Below are positions 27,433 through 37,314 of a stretch of DNA of 64,000 nucleotides, in pieces (within the stretch, counting starts at the first letter, position 1; every line of letters begins with the position of its first letter). Origin of the DNA: Cyanidium caldarium (taxonomy: Eukaryota; Rhodophyta; Bangiophyceae; Cyanidiales; Cyanidiaceae); NCBI GenBank assembly GCA_026184775.1, contig JANCYW010000018.1, forward strand, positions 62,001 through 126,000, given 5' to 3'. The notes under the pieces are model-generated. The model worked only from the letters and a program-made list of their open reading frames with translations, searched no databases and was not told the DNA's origin. The position numbers and the translations under genes are program-made.

Positions 27433-30400
27433 TTAGATGGGCATGACCGAGTTGGCGGCGGAGGCGGGCAACGGCGAGGCGCTGCGCGCGCGAGATGCCG
27501 CAGCGCGCTGCGGGACACGACTGCCAGCGGTGGTGCTTCTGGTGCTGCCCCACGCCTTGCGTTTACCGCGATTCCAGGTTCGCGGGCGCGGGCGGCGGGT
27601 GGCGATGGGATCCGTGGTGGCGTTGCCGCGGCGACGGGAGCCGCCGGCGCCTGCCGCGCGAGTCGACGGCTTCTTGGCCGAGCGCCGACTGGCGGGCGAC
27701 GATGCGGTCGGGGAGCGCTCGCCGCTTCCATCGCTACGCAGCGTCGACACCACCATGGCTTCGCTCTCCTCGTAGGCGGCAAACGCTTCCTCGACCTCGG
27801 TGGCTGGCCCGTCAGCAGTAGGGCAGACGGCGCTGCGCACCCATTCGAGGATCTGCGCGTCGGGCACGCGTTGGGCGCTCTGTCGCAGGCGCAGCCGCTG
27901 CACCGCCAGCAGCGTCGTGGGCGCCTGAGCAGCAATGTGTTCCAGTTCGCGGCGCGACAGCGCCGTGTCCGGACGCAAGCCCGGATGCTGGGCGCACCAC
28001 TGCCGGCGCGACACCAACAATCGCTGCAGCAATGCCGCATCCACCGCCCCTGCAGCATCGCTCCCGGCTGTGGCCGCTGTCTCCGTCGTCGATGCCACCC
28101 CCGCGCCACTTTCTTCTCCTCCACCCGCCTTGAGCGGTCGCAGACCGTGCTTGCCGCGGCGCACCACCAGAGAGATGCGCAGACCGCCGCCGCCGCTGAG
28201 CAGCGAACGCACCGCCGGCGAGGAGGCGCGCGCCGGCCGCAAACAGCTGGACACGCCGCCGTGCGTCTCGTTGTGGTACACCTCTTCGTGCACCAGTTCA
28301 GCGCGCTCCATCTCCGACAGCAACCGATAGATGTCGTTCTCGTTGGCGCCCGGCGGCGCGCTGCCGAAACCGGGCGCGTCTGCGGTGGGCGTCAGGCCGA
28401 CGCTGCTCCAGAACGAATCGAAACCGCGCAGGCCGGCGGCCGCGCGACTGGCGGTGGGCGTCACGCCCATGCGCTCCTTGAGCCACGCGGTCAGCTGGTA
28501 GGCGCCGCGCGCTGCCGCCGTCCAGTCCTCTAGCTCGCACGGTGCCCGGTTAACACAGTTGTCGCAGGTGCCGCTGCATGCGCGCGGGTCGAAACGCTCC
28601 CCGAAGTGCTCCAAAATGGTCACCCGCCGACAAGTGACGTCGTCCAGACACCAGGCGGCCATGCGTCGCACCGCCTCCTTCTGCAGCCGGACCGCCTCGT
28701 GCCCGACGCCGTTGGCATTGCGCTCCAGCATGCTCAGCAGGCGGCGCCGGTCGGCGTGCGAGAAGAGCAGGATCGAGCGACACGGCAGGCCGTCGCGGCC
28801 GCCGCGGCCGCTCTCCTGATAAAAGCCCTCGATGTTCTTCGGCATGGTGAAGTGAATCACGAAGCGCACATCGGGCTTGTCGATACCCATGCCAAACGCG
28901 ATGGTGGCCACGATGACGCGGGTGTCTTGGCGCATCCAGCGCCACTGCACCGCCGCCCGCACCGCATCGTTCAGGCCGGCGTGATAATGTTCGGCGGCGA
29001 TGCCGTGATTGCGGCGGAGGTCGGCGGCCACCTCCTCGCACTCCTGCTTGCTCAGACAGTACACGATGCCGGAGGCGTCGCGCAAAAAGTCGCGCCGAAT
29101 CACATCCGCCAGCGCCTGAATGCTCTTGGCGCGCGTGCCCTTCTGGTAGACTTCGTAGCGGATGTTGGCGCGGTTGAAGCTCTGCTTGAAGGTGACGCAG
29201 TGCGTGATGCTCAGTTGCACCTTGACGTCCTCGCGCACTTCGCGCGATGCGGTGGCCGTCAGCGCCATCAGCGGCACTTGCGGGTAACGCTGTTTGCACA
29301 GCGAGAGGCGTTTGTAGTCGGGACGGAAATCGTGGCCCCACTGACTGACGCAATGCGCTTCGTCGATGACAAAACGCCGCAACAGCTGGCGCGACGCCAG
29401 CGAATCCACCACCGACTGGAACGCACCCGACAGGCTCATCTTCTCCGGCGTGACGTAGATGATGCGCGTCGTGGGTGCGTAACTGCGTAAATCGCGCAAC
29501 AGCTCTTTGGACTCGGCATCCGAGGTGGAACCGCAGAGCGCCCCGCATGGTATCTGCAGTTGCCGCAAGCGCGCCACCTGGTCGTTGATGAGCGAGAGGA
29601 GCGGCGATATGACCACCGTCACGCCGCCGCTGCGGCCACCCACATCGAGAATGGCCGCCAGTTGGTACACTAGCGACTTACCGCCGCCGGTGGGCATCAG
29701 CACGAACACGTCGCGCCCGCTCATGGCCGCGTTGATGGCCTCTTTCTGGTTGGTGCGGAATCCGCTGTTGCCGAACACCTGCTGGTTGTTGCGGTGCAGC
29801 TGCGCGGACCACGGATACACATCGCCAGCGTACTCAGCAGCAGCGCGCTCGCAGGCGCGCTCGAACGCATCGTCCGAGTCGAAGGCGGGTTGCAGCGGCA
29901 GAGCCGGGAAAGCGTTCACCGCCATCTTGGCAGGGGCGACTACCGGTTTGAAAGCGGGTGGCTGCGGTTGGCGAGCGCCGCCAGCAGCTGGCACCTCAGT
30001 GGTCCCGGCCAGTTCGGCATCACAGACGGCGATGGCCGCCTTGGTCTGCTCGATCTGGGCACAGAGGCGCTCCATCTCGGCCTCATCGGCAGATGCCAAA
30101 AACGCACTCTCCAACCGATCCAGGCGCGCCATGGCCACTGTGCGTTTCTTCACGATCATCGCCTTGGACAGAGACGATTGCGATACGCAGGGGAGTGATG
30201 ACCGCTGAGGGGAACTCGCGTCATCTGTCGCCGGCGCCGTGGTGCGGGTAGCGCCCCCCGCCGGACTTGCTGCCTCGTTCGGATCGACGACGCTTACCTC
30301 TAGGACGCTTTTGACGGCAGCAGCCTCAGCCTTGGCAGCGCCATCGCCGAGGCGCGCCCCGGTCACCGGCGTGACAGACGGCAAGCATCGCGTATCGGTC

Positions 30401-31167
30401 TCGCCACCGGTCGGCGTGAGACTGCGCCGTGCGGCAACTGCACGGGAGTCACGCTCGGCGTCGTTCTTCGGTGGGGCGGCTGCCTCTTCCCGGCCCTCGA
30501 CGTGCCGAAAGCGCTTTCGGCGCGCAGGGCACATCTCGGACAATTCGTACAGCGCATCATCCAAGAAAGAGCTGTCGCTGCGCGCCGGAGATGCCTCTGG
30601 CGGAGCCGGCGGGCGTTGTGGAGTGGCGTTGTCGCGGGCCGCCGGGACGGTCTCTCGCGCCAAGCTGTAGTGGCGGTCGTCGCCCAGAATAGACTCGAAC
30701 AGCTCGGCCTCGGCGTCAGAGTCGGCAGGCGGCTGCGACACGATCGCCTGCTCCGCGCCGCTGGCAACGCTGGTTGCCTTGACGAGCTCCGCTGTTTTGC
30801 GAACGTCCACCTCGTCTCCGAGCTCGCACAAATCGATGATGCCTGCGTCGATATCGCCGCCCGCGGCTTTCGTCAAGCGCTCCGCGCGAGTCGGCAACCG
30901 ATTCTCCTTCTCGCCCAACTCGTCCACCATTCCGTCGCGACCGACATCATCGGCGACTTTTGTGGCCGCAACGGCTTTCGTCAGTTGCGTTGACGTCAGC
31001 GGCGCCCTGCCCAAGCTCGTCTCCGCCGCGCCGTCGTTTTGCGCCCGATGCCGTTCCACTCGTCGCCGCCGCAAGTACGCCCGCAACTCCTCAATTTGAT
31101 TGGTCCCGTCACCCAGATCGTCACTCCATCCCTCTATGACCGTCTTGAACGGCGGTACGCCGGGCAT
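27433..31167 (-). CDS. RecQ helicase, BLM/Sgs1 type
   Basis: 3'-5' DNA helicase that dissolves recombination intermediates. 1,244 residues from the ATG at 31167. The first 430 residues are acidic and disordered, as in Sgs1/BLM, and could hold Top3-Rmi1 contacts. The helicase core has Walker A MPTGGGKSLVYQLAA near residue 492, DEAH (VIDEAHCVSQWGHDFRPDY) near 602, motif IV-VI including IVYCLSKQECEEVA and QESGRGGRDGLPCRSIL. The zinc site follows (CRRVTILEHFGERFDPRACSGTCDNC), then a winged-helix RQC region and an HRDC-like helical unit (RRQWCAQHPGLRPDTALSRRELEHIAAQ). A basic Ser/Arg-rich tail probably contains a nuclear localisation signal. The RQC-plus-HRDC layout and large size exclude the short RecQ4/5-like forms. 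Confidence 0.92.
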   Translation of the reverse strand: MPGVPPFKTVIEGWSDDLGDGTNQIEELRAYLRRRRVERHRAQNDGAAETSLGRAPLTSTQLTKAVAATKVADDVGRDGMVDELGEKENRLPTRAERLTKAAGGDIDAGIIDLCELGDEVDVRKTAELVKATSVASGAEQAIVSQPPADSDAEAELFESILGDDRHYSLARETVPAARDNATPQRPPAPPEASPARSDSSFLDDALYELSEMCPARRKRFRHVEGREEAAAPPKNDAERDSRAVAARRSLTPTGGETDTRCLPSVTPVTGARLGDGAAKAEAAAVKSVLEVSVVDPNEAASPAGGATRTTAPATDDASSPQRSSLPCVSQSSLSKAMIVKKRTVAMARLDRLESAFLASADEAEMERLCAQIEQTKAAIAVCDAELAGTTEVPAAGGARQPQPPAFKPVVAPAKMAVNAFPALPLQPAFDSDDAFERACERAAAEYAGDVYPWSAQLHRNNQQVFGNSGFRTNQKEAINAAMSGRDVFVLMPTGGGKSLVYQLAAILDVGGRSGGVTVVISPLLSLINDQVARLRQLQIPCGALCGSTSDAESKELLRDLRSYAPTTRIIYVTPEKMSLSGAFQSVVDSLASRQLLRRFVIDEAHCVSQWGHDFRPDYKRLSLCKQRYPQVPLMALTATASREVREDVKVQLSITHCVTFKQSFNRANIRYEVYQKGTRAKSIQALADVIRRDFLRDASGIVYCLSKQECEEVAADLRRNHGIAAEHYHAGLNDAVRAAVQWRWMRQDTRVIVATIAFGMGIDKPDVRFVIHFTMPKNIEGFYQESGRGGRDGLPCRSILLFSHADRRRLLSMLERNANGVGHEAVRLQKEAVRRMAAWCLDDVTCRRVTILEHFGERFDPRACSGTCDNCVNRAPCELEDWTAAARGAYQLTAWLKERMGVTPTASRAAAGLRGFDSFWSSVGLTPTADAPGFGSAPPGANENDIYRLLSEMERAELVHEEVYHNETHGGVSSCLRPARASSPAVRSLLSGGGGLRISLVVRRGKHGLRPLKAGGGEESGAGVASTTETAATAGSDAAGAVDAALLQRLLVSRRQWCAQHPGLRPDTALSRRELEHIAAQAPTTLLAVQRLRLRQSAQRVPDAQILEWVRSAVCPTADGPATEVEEAFAAYEESEAMVVSTLRSDGSGERSPTASSPASRRSAKKPSTRAAGAGGSRRRGNATTDPIATRRPRPRTWNRGKRKAWGSTRSTTAGSRVPQRAAASRARSASPLPASAANSVMPI

Positions 31168-31948
31168 ACCTCTCGCCACCCTGCGTAGTGCGTGCCCACT
31201 TTTCTGGTCGGGCCACAGTGCGCGCGCACGCGCAACTCAAAACAAAAAACCGAAACTGCACTTGCGCGTGCGCGCATTCGCTCAGAGCGGCGGCGGCTGG
31301 CGCGGGCGGTTGGTGGGCCATTTCGCGGATGGCCAGAAGGAAAAGAGAGGGCGCGATGGGCACAGAGGCGAGAGCGCCGTGCCTGGATGCCTGCTGCTTG
31401 GAAGGTCAAAGTACCGAGAGGGCAATGTCGGGATGCAGGGTGATTCATAGAGAGAGTTGGCACAGAGAAGGGTGTTGTGGAGAGACCAGAGCTGTGGAAT
31501 GCGTATTGGCGCCGTCGGCACACTCCGCCATTCACTACCCATCTTCGCTGCTCTGCCGCTCTCTCGGCGTTGCTTTTCCCAGAACGCTTCCAGCCGATGC
31601 GTTCGCCTCTTCGCGCGTCGTCGCCCGATCGACGCACCTGTCCGGTCTTGACCAACTATGCCTCTATTCGTCAGGCGAGTGCATCTCATCGCGCGCCGCT
31701 CGGGCCGATTCCCCCCACCACCCATTGCCGTGTGCGCAGGTGCGTTCGCGCCTTGACCGCCACTGCCACCGTTCAGCGCTCGTTGTCAACGACGTCGCCC
31801 GGACACCACACAGCAACAACGCCCGGGTGTGGGCGGTTCGCAGCACGACAGCGGTGGCGCTCGCGGAGTCTCGGAAGGCAGCGGCCGGTGACCGATTGCC
31901 GCGGCACCGGGCGGACAGCAAGTCGGAGGACACCGGACGGCAGCGGCC
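31168..31948. other. divergent promoter region between RecQ and MED15-like gene, no gene seen
   Basis: About 780 bp, the longest gap between two confidently assigned neighbours. It contains many short frames on both strands, none resembling a known domain. It is a candidate for regulatory elements or a short non-coding RNA; I could not see a tRNA-like fold. Confidence 0.5.
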
Positions 31949-34807
31949 ATGGCCGACGGCGCCGCGGGGCGAACGGGGCTTTCCGGCGACGGCGTGGGCG
32001 ACGAAGACGGGGAATGGCGGGAGAGGCTGTCGGCGTCTGACCGGAATCGAGTGAAGCGCTACATTTTTGAGCGCCTGTCCGCCCTGGTGGACGCGCCGGC
32101 GGAACAGCTGTGGGGGCGTTCGGAGGTGTTCGAGGACCGCGAGTTCCAGCTGGCAGGCAACCGGGGCGACTATGTAGAGCGCATCGTGGTGCGGCTGCAG
32201 GAGGTCGAGGAAGCGGTGAAGCAGCAGCAGCAACGGTGGCAGCAGCAACACGCAGAAACGGGCGGCGCAGCGGTGGCGCCTGGGGCGGAAGAGAGTTGCA
32301 CGGTGGCGACTTCGCCGCGCGGCAGCTGGAGTCCGCTGGCGGCGCGCCCGGCATCGGTACCGACCCATGGGAATGCGGCGGCGGTGAAGACGGCGGCGGC
32401 GGCGGCACGTTCGCGCTCGGGGAGTGTGTCGGAGGCGTCGACGGCGCCGGCGCAGCCGAGACCGCGCGGCCCGACAGCGCGCTCCCGGGCTGCTTCTGCG
32501 CACAGTGACGGACAGGAGAGGGATGTGCAGCGACTATTACGTCCCACATCGCCGGGATCGTTTTCAGCCTCCTCGGTGCAAGAGCACGGCGGCGGGAGGG
32601 CGCGCCCGGCGAGCTCGCCCCAGGTGCGTCGGGTGTCAACGAGCCCCGCCGGCTCACCGTTGAGCGGCTATCGGGCGCTGCAGACGATGCCGCTGGGGGC
32701 CACTTTTACGCCCCAGCAGAGCGCTGCTCTGGCGATGGCGTTGCAGGCATTTCACCGCCTGGGATCCGACGCCAGGGCGTTGGGCTTTGGCGCCTTGCCG
32801 CCGCAGATTGTGGAGCACCTCGGCGCTGCCTTCCCGAACGATCCGGTGGTATTCGCCACGCTCGCCGCCTGCATGGCCGTATGCCAAGGCGATCAGGTGC
32901 TGCATGCGTCACAGTTTCTTACAGCGTTGGGGGCGGCGCGCGATGCTGCCGCTCGCTACCTGGTGTCCAAATCGCTGTCGATGGCCGGGACCGGTTGGAC
33001 GCATGCGCCAGACGCACCCAATGGAAATGCCGCCAGTGCCGCGCCCATGCCACGTACCGGCATGGATCTGAGTCGGCTGGGCGTGGAGTCGCGCGCAAAC
33101 ACCGCCACCGAAGCCGCCTGGCGCGCGTTGGAGGCGTTCCAAGAGAGCGATGCCGCGCGTTTCCACCATATCGCGCCGTACTTGCGCGAGATCATCGCAC
33201 GGCGTTACGATACAGATTCGCAGCGGGCGTATCTGCGTGTTATCGAGCAGATCTTGCGGCTGCTGTCGTTGCGCCGCCGCCATGCGGCCGACCCGCCGCC
33301 GTTCACGGTGGAGCTGGTGGAGCGCGCCCGTGCCTGCGCTCGGCGGTGGATGCAGGTATACTTGGAGTGGCGCAATACGGATCGGTTGCGCCAGTCGCAG
33401 CAGACGATGCGTACTGTTGGCCATGGCGCGGAAACGGCGGCGGTGCCCACTGCCAGCGCTCGGGCGTTGGATGCGGCGCTGGCGGCATCCATGGTGTCCG
33501 CGGCGCCACCGACTGCGGCGGGCAACGCATCGACGCTGTCGGCCACCGACATGAACACTGCAGTGGAGAGTGCGTTGCCGCGGCGCGGCGTCGGCGGCGA
33601 GCGACCGCGGCTCTTCAGCGTGGATGCGTCCTCGGGCGATGTTGGCCGGGGCGAGCCGCGGCGCCCGCATCCGGGCACGGCCGCCGGTCGGGCCGCTGCC
33701 GACTTTAGCTCGGTGCTGGAGCAGCGCGTCACTTTTGCAGAACAGCAATCGCGCCGGGCGCTCGACGAGGCGCTGCTGCTGCAGGCCCAGCAGATGCGCG
33801 CCTCGCGAGACTCGCTGGGGCCGGTGCTGCGCAAGGGTCGGACCGACGCGCTGGCGGTGCAGGCGGCGGCAGCGGCCAATCGCCCCGGACCGGCCATGAA
33901 CGGTGCTGAGAAAGAGTCGATGACGGTGGATCGGGACGGGCGACCCCTGATTGCCGCACAAGTGACGTTCGAGAGCGATCAAGGGCGTTGCCGGGCGGTA
34001 GTACCACTGAAACGCGGAAACGCAGCGTTGGATCATGGCGCCACGTCGACAGAGCAGCTGGTGGCGCGCCTGCGCGAAGAGGCACAGCGCGCGGCGGCGG
34101 CAGCGGCCAAGGACGATCGCCAGTACGAACTGCAGTGGGAGGTGTCGCGTGAACTGGGCGCTGCGGTGTTGCGCGTCGGTGTGTCGGTGGCAGCTGCAGC
34201 ACCTGCGACAAAGGCTGCAGCGGCGGCGCCGTTGTCTCTACCGACGCGGCTGGTGATCTACGCATTCCCCTCGCCCGGCTCACCGACCAGCGCCGCGCTG
34301 ATGTTTACTTTCGAGCCGCTGCCGCCGACCAGCTGGGGCCGGGCGCGCGTACAGCAGATGGTGGAGGGCGTGCTGGAGAGGGTGCACGAGGCCGGCGGCG
34401 CCGCCGCGGCGCGCGATATCGACGGCCATTTGCCGCTGTGGTCGACGGCGCTGTCGACGGCGTTTCTAATGGAGACGTGGGCGTCATGCGTGGCGCAGCA
34501 TTTGAGCGCCGCCGACGTGCTGGGCACCAGCCCGCTCACCACCACCTCCACCTCGCCGAGCGCGCGCAGCGATGGCGTCGCGGCCGGTTCGCGCTCGTCG
34601 TCGGCCTCGTCGTGGTCGCTGTCGCACGCGGCCCTGAACGGCGCGAGCGGGCACGGTGAGGTGGCCAACGGCGAGCGCCCGCTCAAGGTGCCGCGCCCTG
34701 CAGCCGCCCACGAACGCCTGGACGATGCGCCGCTCATCGCCGATCGCTTGTTGGACGAGTGGAAGCGCGCCTGCGGACTGCCACTGGAAACTTCGGACTC
34801 GACGTGA
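31949..34807 (+). CDS. KIX-domain protein, probable Mediator subunit MED15-like
   Basis: Probably a tail-module Mediator subunit or other KIX-type coactivator that binds transcription activators. 952 residues from the ATG at 31949. Residues about 22-88 read as a KIX domain: a Trp-Arg start (EWRERLSASDRNRVKRYIFERLSAL), then SEVFEDREFQLAGNRGDYVERIVVRLQEVEEAV. This follows the three-helix pattern of MED15 (DWRSxxxPxxRQR and Axx(E)xxIYxxAxxxxDYxxxI). It is followed at once by a Gln run (CAG repeats near 32220-32265), typical of MED15, and a Ser/Ala-rich disordered region. The middle and C-terminal parts contain helical stretches, including one with RVIEQILRLLSLRRR, that I do not recognise. The assignment rests on the short KIX region, so other KIX proteins remain possible. 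Confidence 0.6.
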   Translation: MADGAAGRTGLSGDGVGDEDGEWRERLSASDRNRVKRYIFERLSALVDAPAEQLWGRSEVFEDREFQLAGNRGDYVERIVVRLQEVEEAVKQQQQRWQQQHAETGGAAVAPGAEESCTVATSPRGSWSPLAARPASVPTHGNAAAVKTAAAAARSRSGSVSEASTAPAQPRPRGPTARSRAASAHSDGQERDVQRLLRPTSPGSFSASSVQEHGGGRARPASSPQVRRVSTSPAGSPLSGYRALQTMPLGATFTPQQSAALAMALQAFHRLGSDARALGFGALPPQIVEHLGAAFPNDPVVFATLAACMAVCQGDQVLHASQFLTALGAARDAAARYLVSKSLSMAGTGWTHAPDAPNGNAASAAPMPRTGMDLSRLGVESRANTATEAAWRALEAFQESDAARFHHIAPYLREIIARRYDTDSQRAYLRVIEQILRLLSLRRRHAADPPPFTVELVERARACARRWMQVYLEWRNTDRLRQSQQTMRTVGHGAETAAVPTASARALDAALAASMVSAAPPTAAGNASTLSATDMNTAVESALPRRGVGGERPRLFSVDASSGDVGRGEPRRPHPGTAAGRAAADFSSVLEQRVTFAEQQSRRALDEALLLQAQQMRASRDSLGPVLRKGRTDALAVQAAAAANRPGPAMNGAEKESMTVDRDGRPLIAAQVTFESDQGRCRAVVPLKRGNAALDHGATSTEQLVARLREEAQRAAAAAAKDDRQYELQWEVSRELGAAVLRVGVSVAAAAPATKAAAAAPLSLPTRLVIYAFPSPGSPTSAALMFTFEPLPPTSWGRARVQQMVEGVLERVHEAGGAAAARDIDGHLPLWSTALSTAFLMETWASCVAQHLSAADVLGTSPLTTTSTSPSARSDGVAAGSRSSSASSWSLSHAALNGASGHGEVANGERPLKVPRPAAAHERLDDAPLIADRLLDEWKRACGLPLETSDST

Positions 34808-34961
34808 CGAGTTGGCGTTCTAGCTGTAATATATGATGGTAGGGGTCACGCACCCGCCACTCACCCTGTCAGTAACCCGTGTTGAGCTATCGTTGCCTGT
34901 TGGTTGTGGGAAAGCAGATGCGATAAAACCACCGACGTGAGTGTCGCCCGCTCTGCTGTCC

Positions 34962-35297
34962 TCACTCTGCGCCGTGCTCCGGCCGCTCTGCACGTCGACA
35001 CCGTGCAAAGGCGCCCTGCTGCTGCCGACACCGATCGAGCGCATACTCCTGGGTGGGCTGTCGCGCCAGACACGCACTGAACGCCTCCAACTCCCCCGGG
35101 CACGTCGCCTGAATGTCCCGCAGCAGATCGATCACACAACGCTGCACTTGCACGCCCTGCTGCATACAGTGTTCCGGGTCCTCGTCCTCCGCTTTGCACT
35201 GCAAGAAGTTCTTGTTTTGTTGGTAACACGCGCGGCCGATCTCTTTGGCGGCGGCATAGAGTACGAATGAAGGCGGCGGCGCCTGATCAGAATCCAT
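34962..35297 (-). CDS. NDUFA8: NADH dehydrogenase subunit NDUFA8 (twin CX9C)
   Basis: Accessory subunit of mitochondrial complex I facing the intermembrane space. 111 residues from the ATG at 35297. It has four exact CX9C motifs in order (CYQQNKNFLQC, CMQQGVQVQRC, CPGELEAFSAC, CRQQQGAFARC), forming two coiled-helix CHCH modules, which is characteristic of NDUFA8 (fungal PGIV). The pattern of a Glu/Asp-rich link (KAEDEDPEHC) between the first two motifs matches the family. It is shorter than the human protein (172 residues) because it lacks the C-terminal extension. No presequence is needed, since such proteins enter through the MIA40 disulfide relay. It converges with the MED15-like gene, 154 bp apart. 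Confidence 0.85.
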   Translation of the reverse strand: MDSDQAPPPSFVLYAAAKEIGRACYQQNKNFLQCKAEDEDPEHCMQQGVQVQRCVIDLLRDIQATCPGELEAFSACLARQPTQEYALDRCRQQQGAFARCRRAERPEHGAE

Positions 35298-35608
35298 GCG
35301 CGTGAAATTAGACTCTGACGTATTTGATTATACTCACCAACTCCACTTACACACAGCACAGACCTTCGATCCCCAGAATTAGGCTCAGGTCGCTCAGTAC
35401 GCGCTCATCGACTCTGATCCAGCAGCTCCGACGTCAGCCCTCAGCTCCTTCGAGCCGACCCAGACTCCCTGCACGTTTTTCGGGTACACCAGAACAGATG
35501 CGAAGCAGACAAGAACGCGTCCCGCGGTTCCCGTAAGTGTCTGCGTGTCCAAATATGCTCGAGCGTCCACCCAAAGTGTGATCTGTTCGCGAGCACGCGC
35601 TCTGGTGC
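35298..35608. other. AT-richer intergenic stretch next to the Fanzor relic
   Basis: About 310 bp upstream of NDUFA8 and downstream of the Fanzor relic's C-terminus. Noticeably AT-richer than the genes (near 35318-35350). It should contain the NDUFA8 promoter. I looked for terminal inverted repeats matching the other side of the relic and found none by eye. Confidence 0.45.
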
Positions 35609-37314
35609 TCACCGCCCAAACGGCCAGGGCGATTCGACACCGCCGTCGACCAGCACCGCCGCAACGGAAATGTCACGCGCCGATTCCGATCGCGTGGGCG
35701 TCAAATGACGCCTCGAGGGCTCGGGTGGCGCGTTCGACGCGCTCGACGATGGATTACGGCGACGCAAGTATATCGGACGCTCCTCCTCATTGAGAATGGC
35801 TTGGGCAGCGCGCATCAAGTTGAATATGGCGTTCTTTTCGCGGCGCAATATGCGGCTACAACCCGGATTCTGACACTGCACCCAACGCCACATTCAACGC
35901 TCCTGGCCAGAATGCGGCTCCTTGTGCATCTTGCAGTGCATGGTCTCGCTGCGGTAGCACACCGCGCGTATCCTGCTGGTGCACGCTGCGTCGATGAGGT
36001 ACACGTGGTGGACGCGGCGCACGAACAGGTCGCGCCACTGCTTGACTTTCAGTGGCGGGCTGCTGCGCATGAGATACGCGCTCATACCCAGTCGCCAAAA
36101 AGCACCAGCACGTCGCCCGGCTTGCCGAACAGCACTCTTGGAAACGGTTCAGGAGGCGGTCACACACGAACGCGCCGCGTTGCACTGGAATGCGTGCCGC
36201 ATCTTGCGAAACACCTCGTGGACGTAGTGCTCGCCCAGCGCCTGCTCCACGTCGTGGATGGCTCGGAGCCATTGGCGCTGCCCGTCGACGGTCATCGAGC
36301 GCTTACAGTGTTGTGCCGAGAGCGCTGCCTCCAGCGTGGCGACGCTCTCGGCACACTGCAGACTCTCGCAGCGTACCTGGCAGCGCCTGCAGCGATCTGC
36401 CCCGGCGATGCAGTCGCCAACCCGACGACCATCCTTGCCGCGCGCTCCGCGCCCGCAGCTGACCGCAGCGGCACAACTGACTAGAGCGGCATCAGCTGCG
36501 TCAGTCCCGTTGTGTCCAGCACAATGTGGCCGCGCACATGGGAACCGCGCAGCGGCAACACCGCCGGCACATGCGCACGCGCTTTCCTCAATCGCGCGCA
36601 CCTACCGTGAAATGGCGGCGGATCCACTCTTCTGAGTGACGCTTGATGTGGTGTTGCGAGCCCTGCTCGAGGAAAACACGGTGTCACCGGGGCAGTACGG
36701 CCTCGCGCAGCTGCGGCGCGTACTTGGCCGCCGGGCCGCGGTTCGAGACCACCGGCAACGGCTTGCGGTTTTCGGGCGCCGTGGGCTGCGGCTCGGGCGG
36801 CTGCGGGTAATGCAACACCGCACACGTATCGAGTATTCGGTCGACGCAACTCAGATGCTCCTCATCGTCGGTCAGTGCGAACGGTGCCGAGAGAATCGCC
36901 GTCGAATCGAGCAGGCCGTCCAGCACGGCGACAGCCTCTTGTGGCGGCTCCAGCTGTGGCGGCGCTTCGATGCTGGGCGCTCACCGCGAAACGCGCACAC
37001 GCCTCCTGGGCGGACGCCTGCGCAGGCGACTCAGCCGGAGCGCCGCCGCCCACGTGCCTGCATTGGCGCTGACGCGGCGCCGCTTCCGCGGCAGGCGCCC
37101 CACTCTGGCCGGGCGGTCCACAGGCGACGTCGGTTGATTGGTCGACGAGGCGCTCATAGCCCGCGTCGCTATCATAGGCGATGTGGCGCGCGTCCAGGAG
37201 CGACTGCAGCTCCTCCGCGTAAGAGTGTCGGGCCAACCGGTCCAGGCCTCCCTGCAGCACGAACCTGCGAAACGTCACCTCGAATAGGTCGTCGTCGGAG
37301 TCAAAGGCATCCAC
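35609..37314 (-). mobile_element. decayed Fanzor (eukaryotic TnpB-like nuclease) relic
   Basis: Broken gene of the Fanzor family, relatives of the RNA-guided TnpB nucleases carried by eukaryotic DNA transposons. Recognisable parts follow minus-strand order but lie in different frames with stops between them. They are: VLPLRGSHVRGHIVLDTTGLTQL (36480-36560), the pre-RuvC block; a helical piece with HYVHEVFRKMRHAF (about 36150-36300); GKPGDVLVLFGDW (about 36090-36130), the conserved GDW strand; HHVYLIDAACTSRIRAVC (about 35960-36030), matching the family's DE-x-RTS block with substitutions; and CQNPGC ... RREKNAIFNLM followed by ERPIYLRR (35770-35890), the zinc ribbon and typical C-terminus. I could not find the first RuvC Asp motif, so an internal deletion is likely. 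Residues from 36862 to 37314 may be the N-terminus (less certain). It is long inactive. Confidence 0.68.

Noticed and set aside
27135-28124. Upstream extension of the condensin II frame into the RecQ gene
   Set aside because: Starts from a non-ATG codon, overlaps the RecQ coding region and shows low-complexity Arg/Pro text; the ATG at 27134 is preferred.
31188-31948. Several 60-290 codon frames in the gap before the MED15-like gene
   Set aside because: Overlap each other on both strands, are compositionally like other shadows and match no family.
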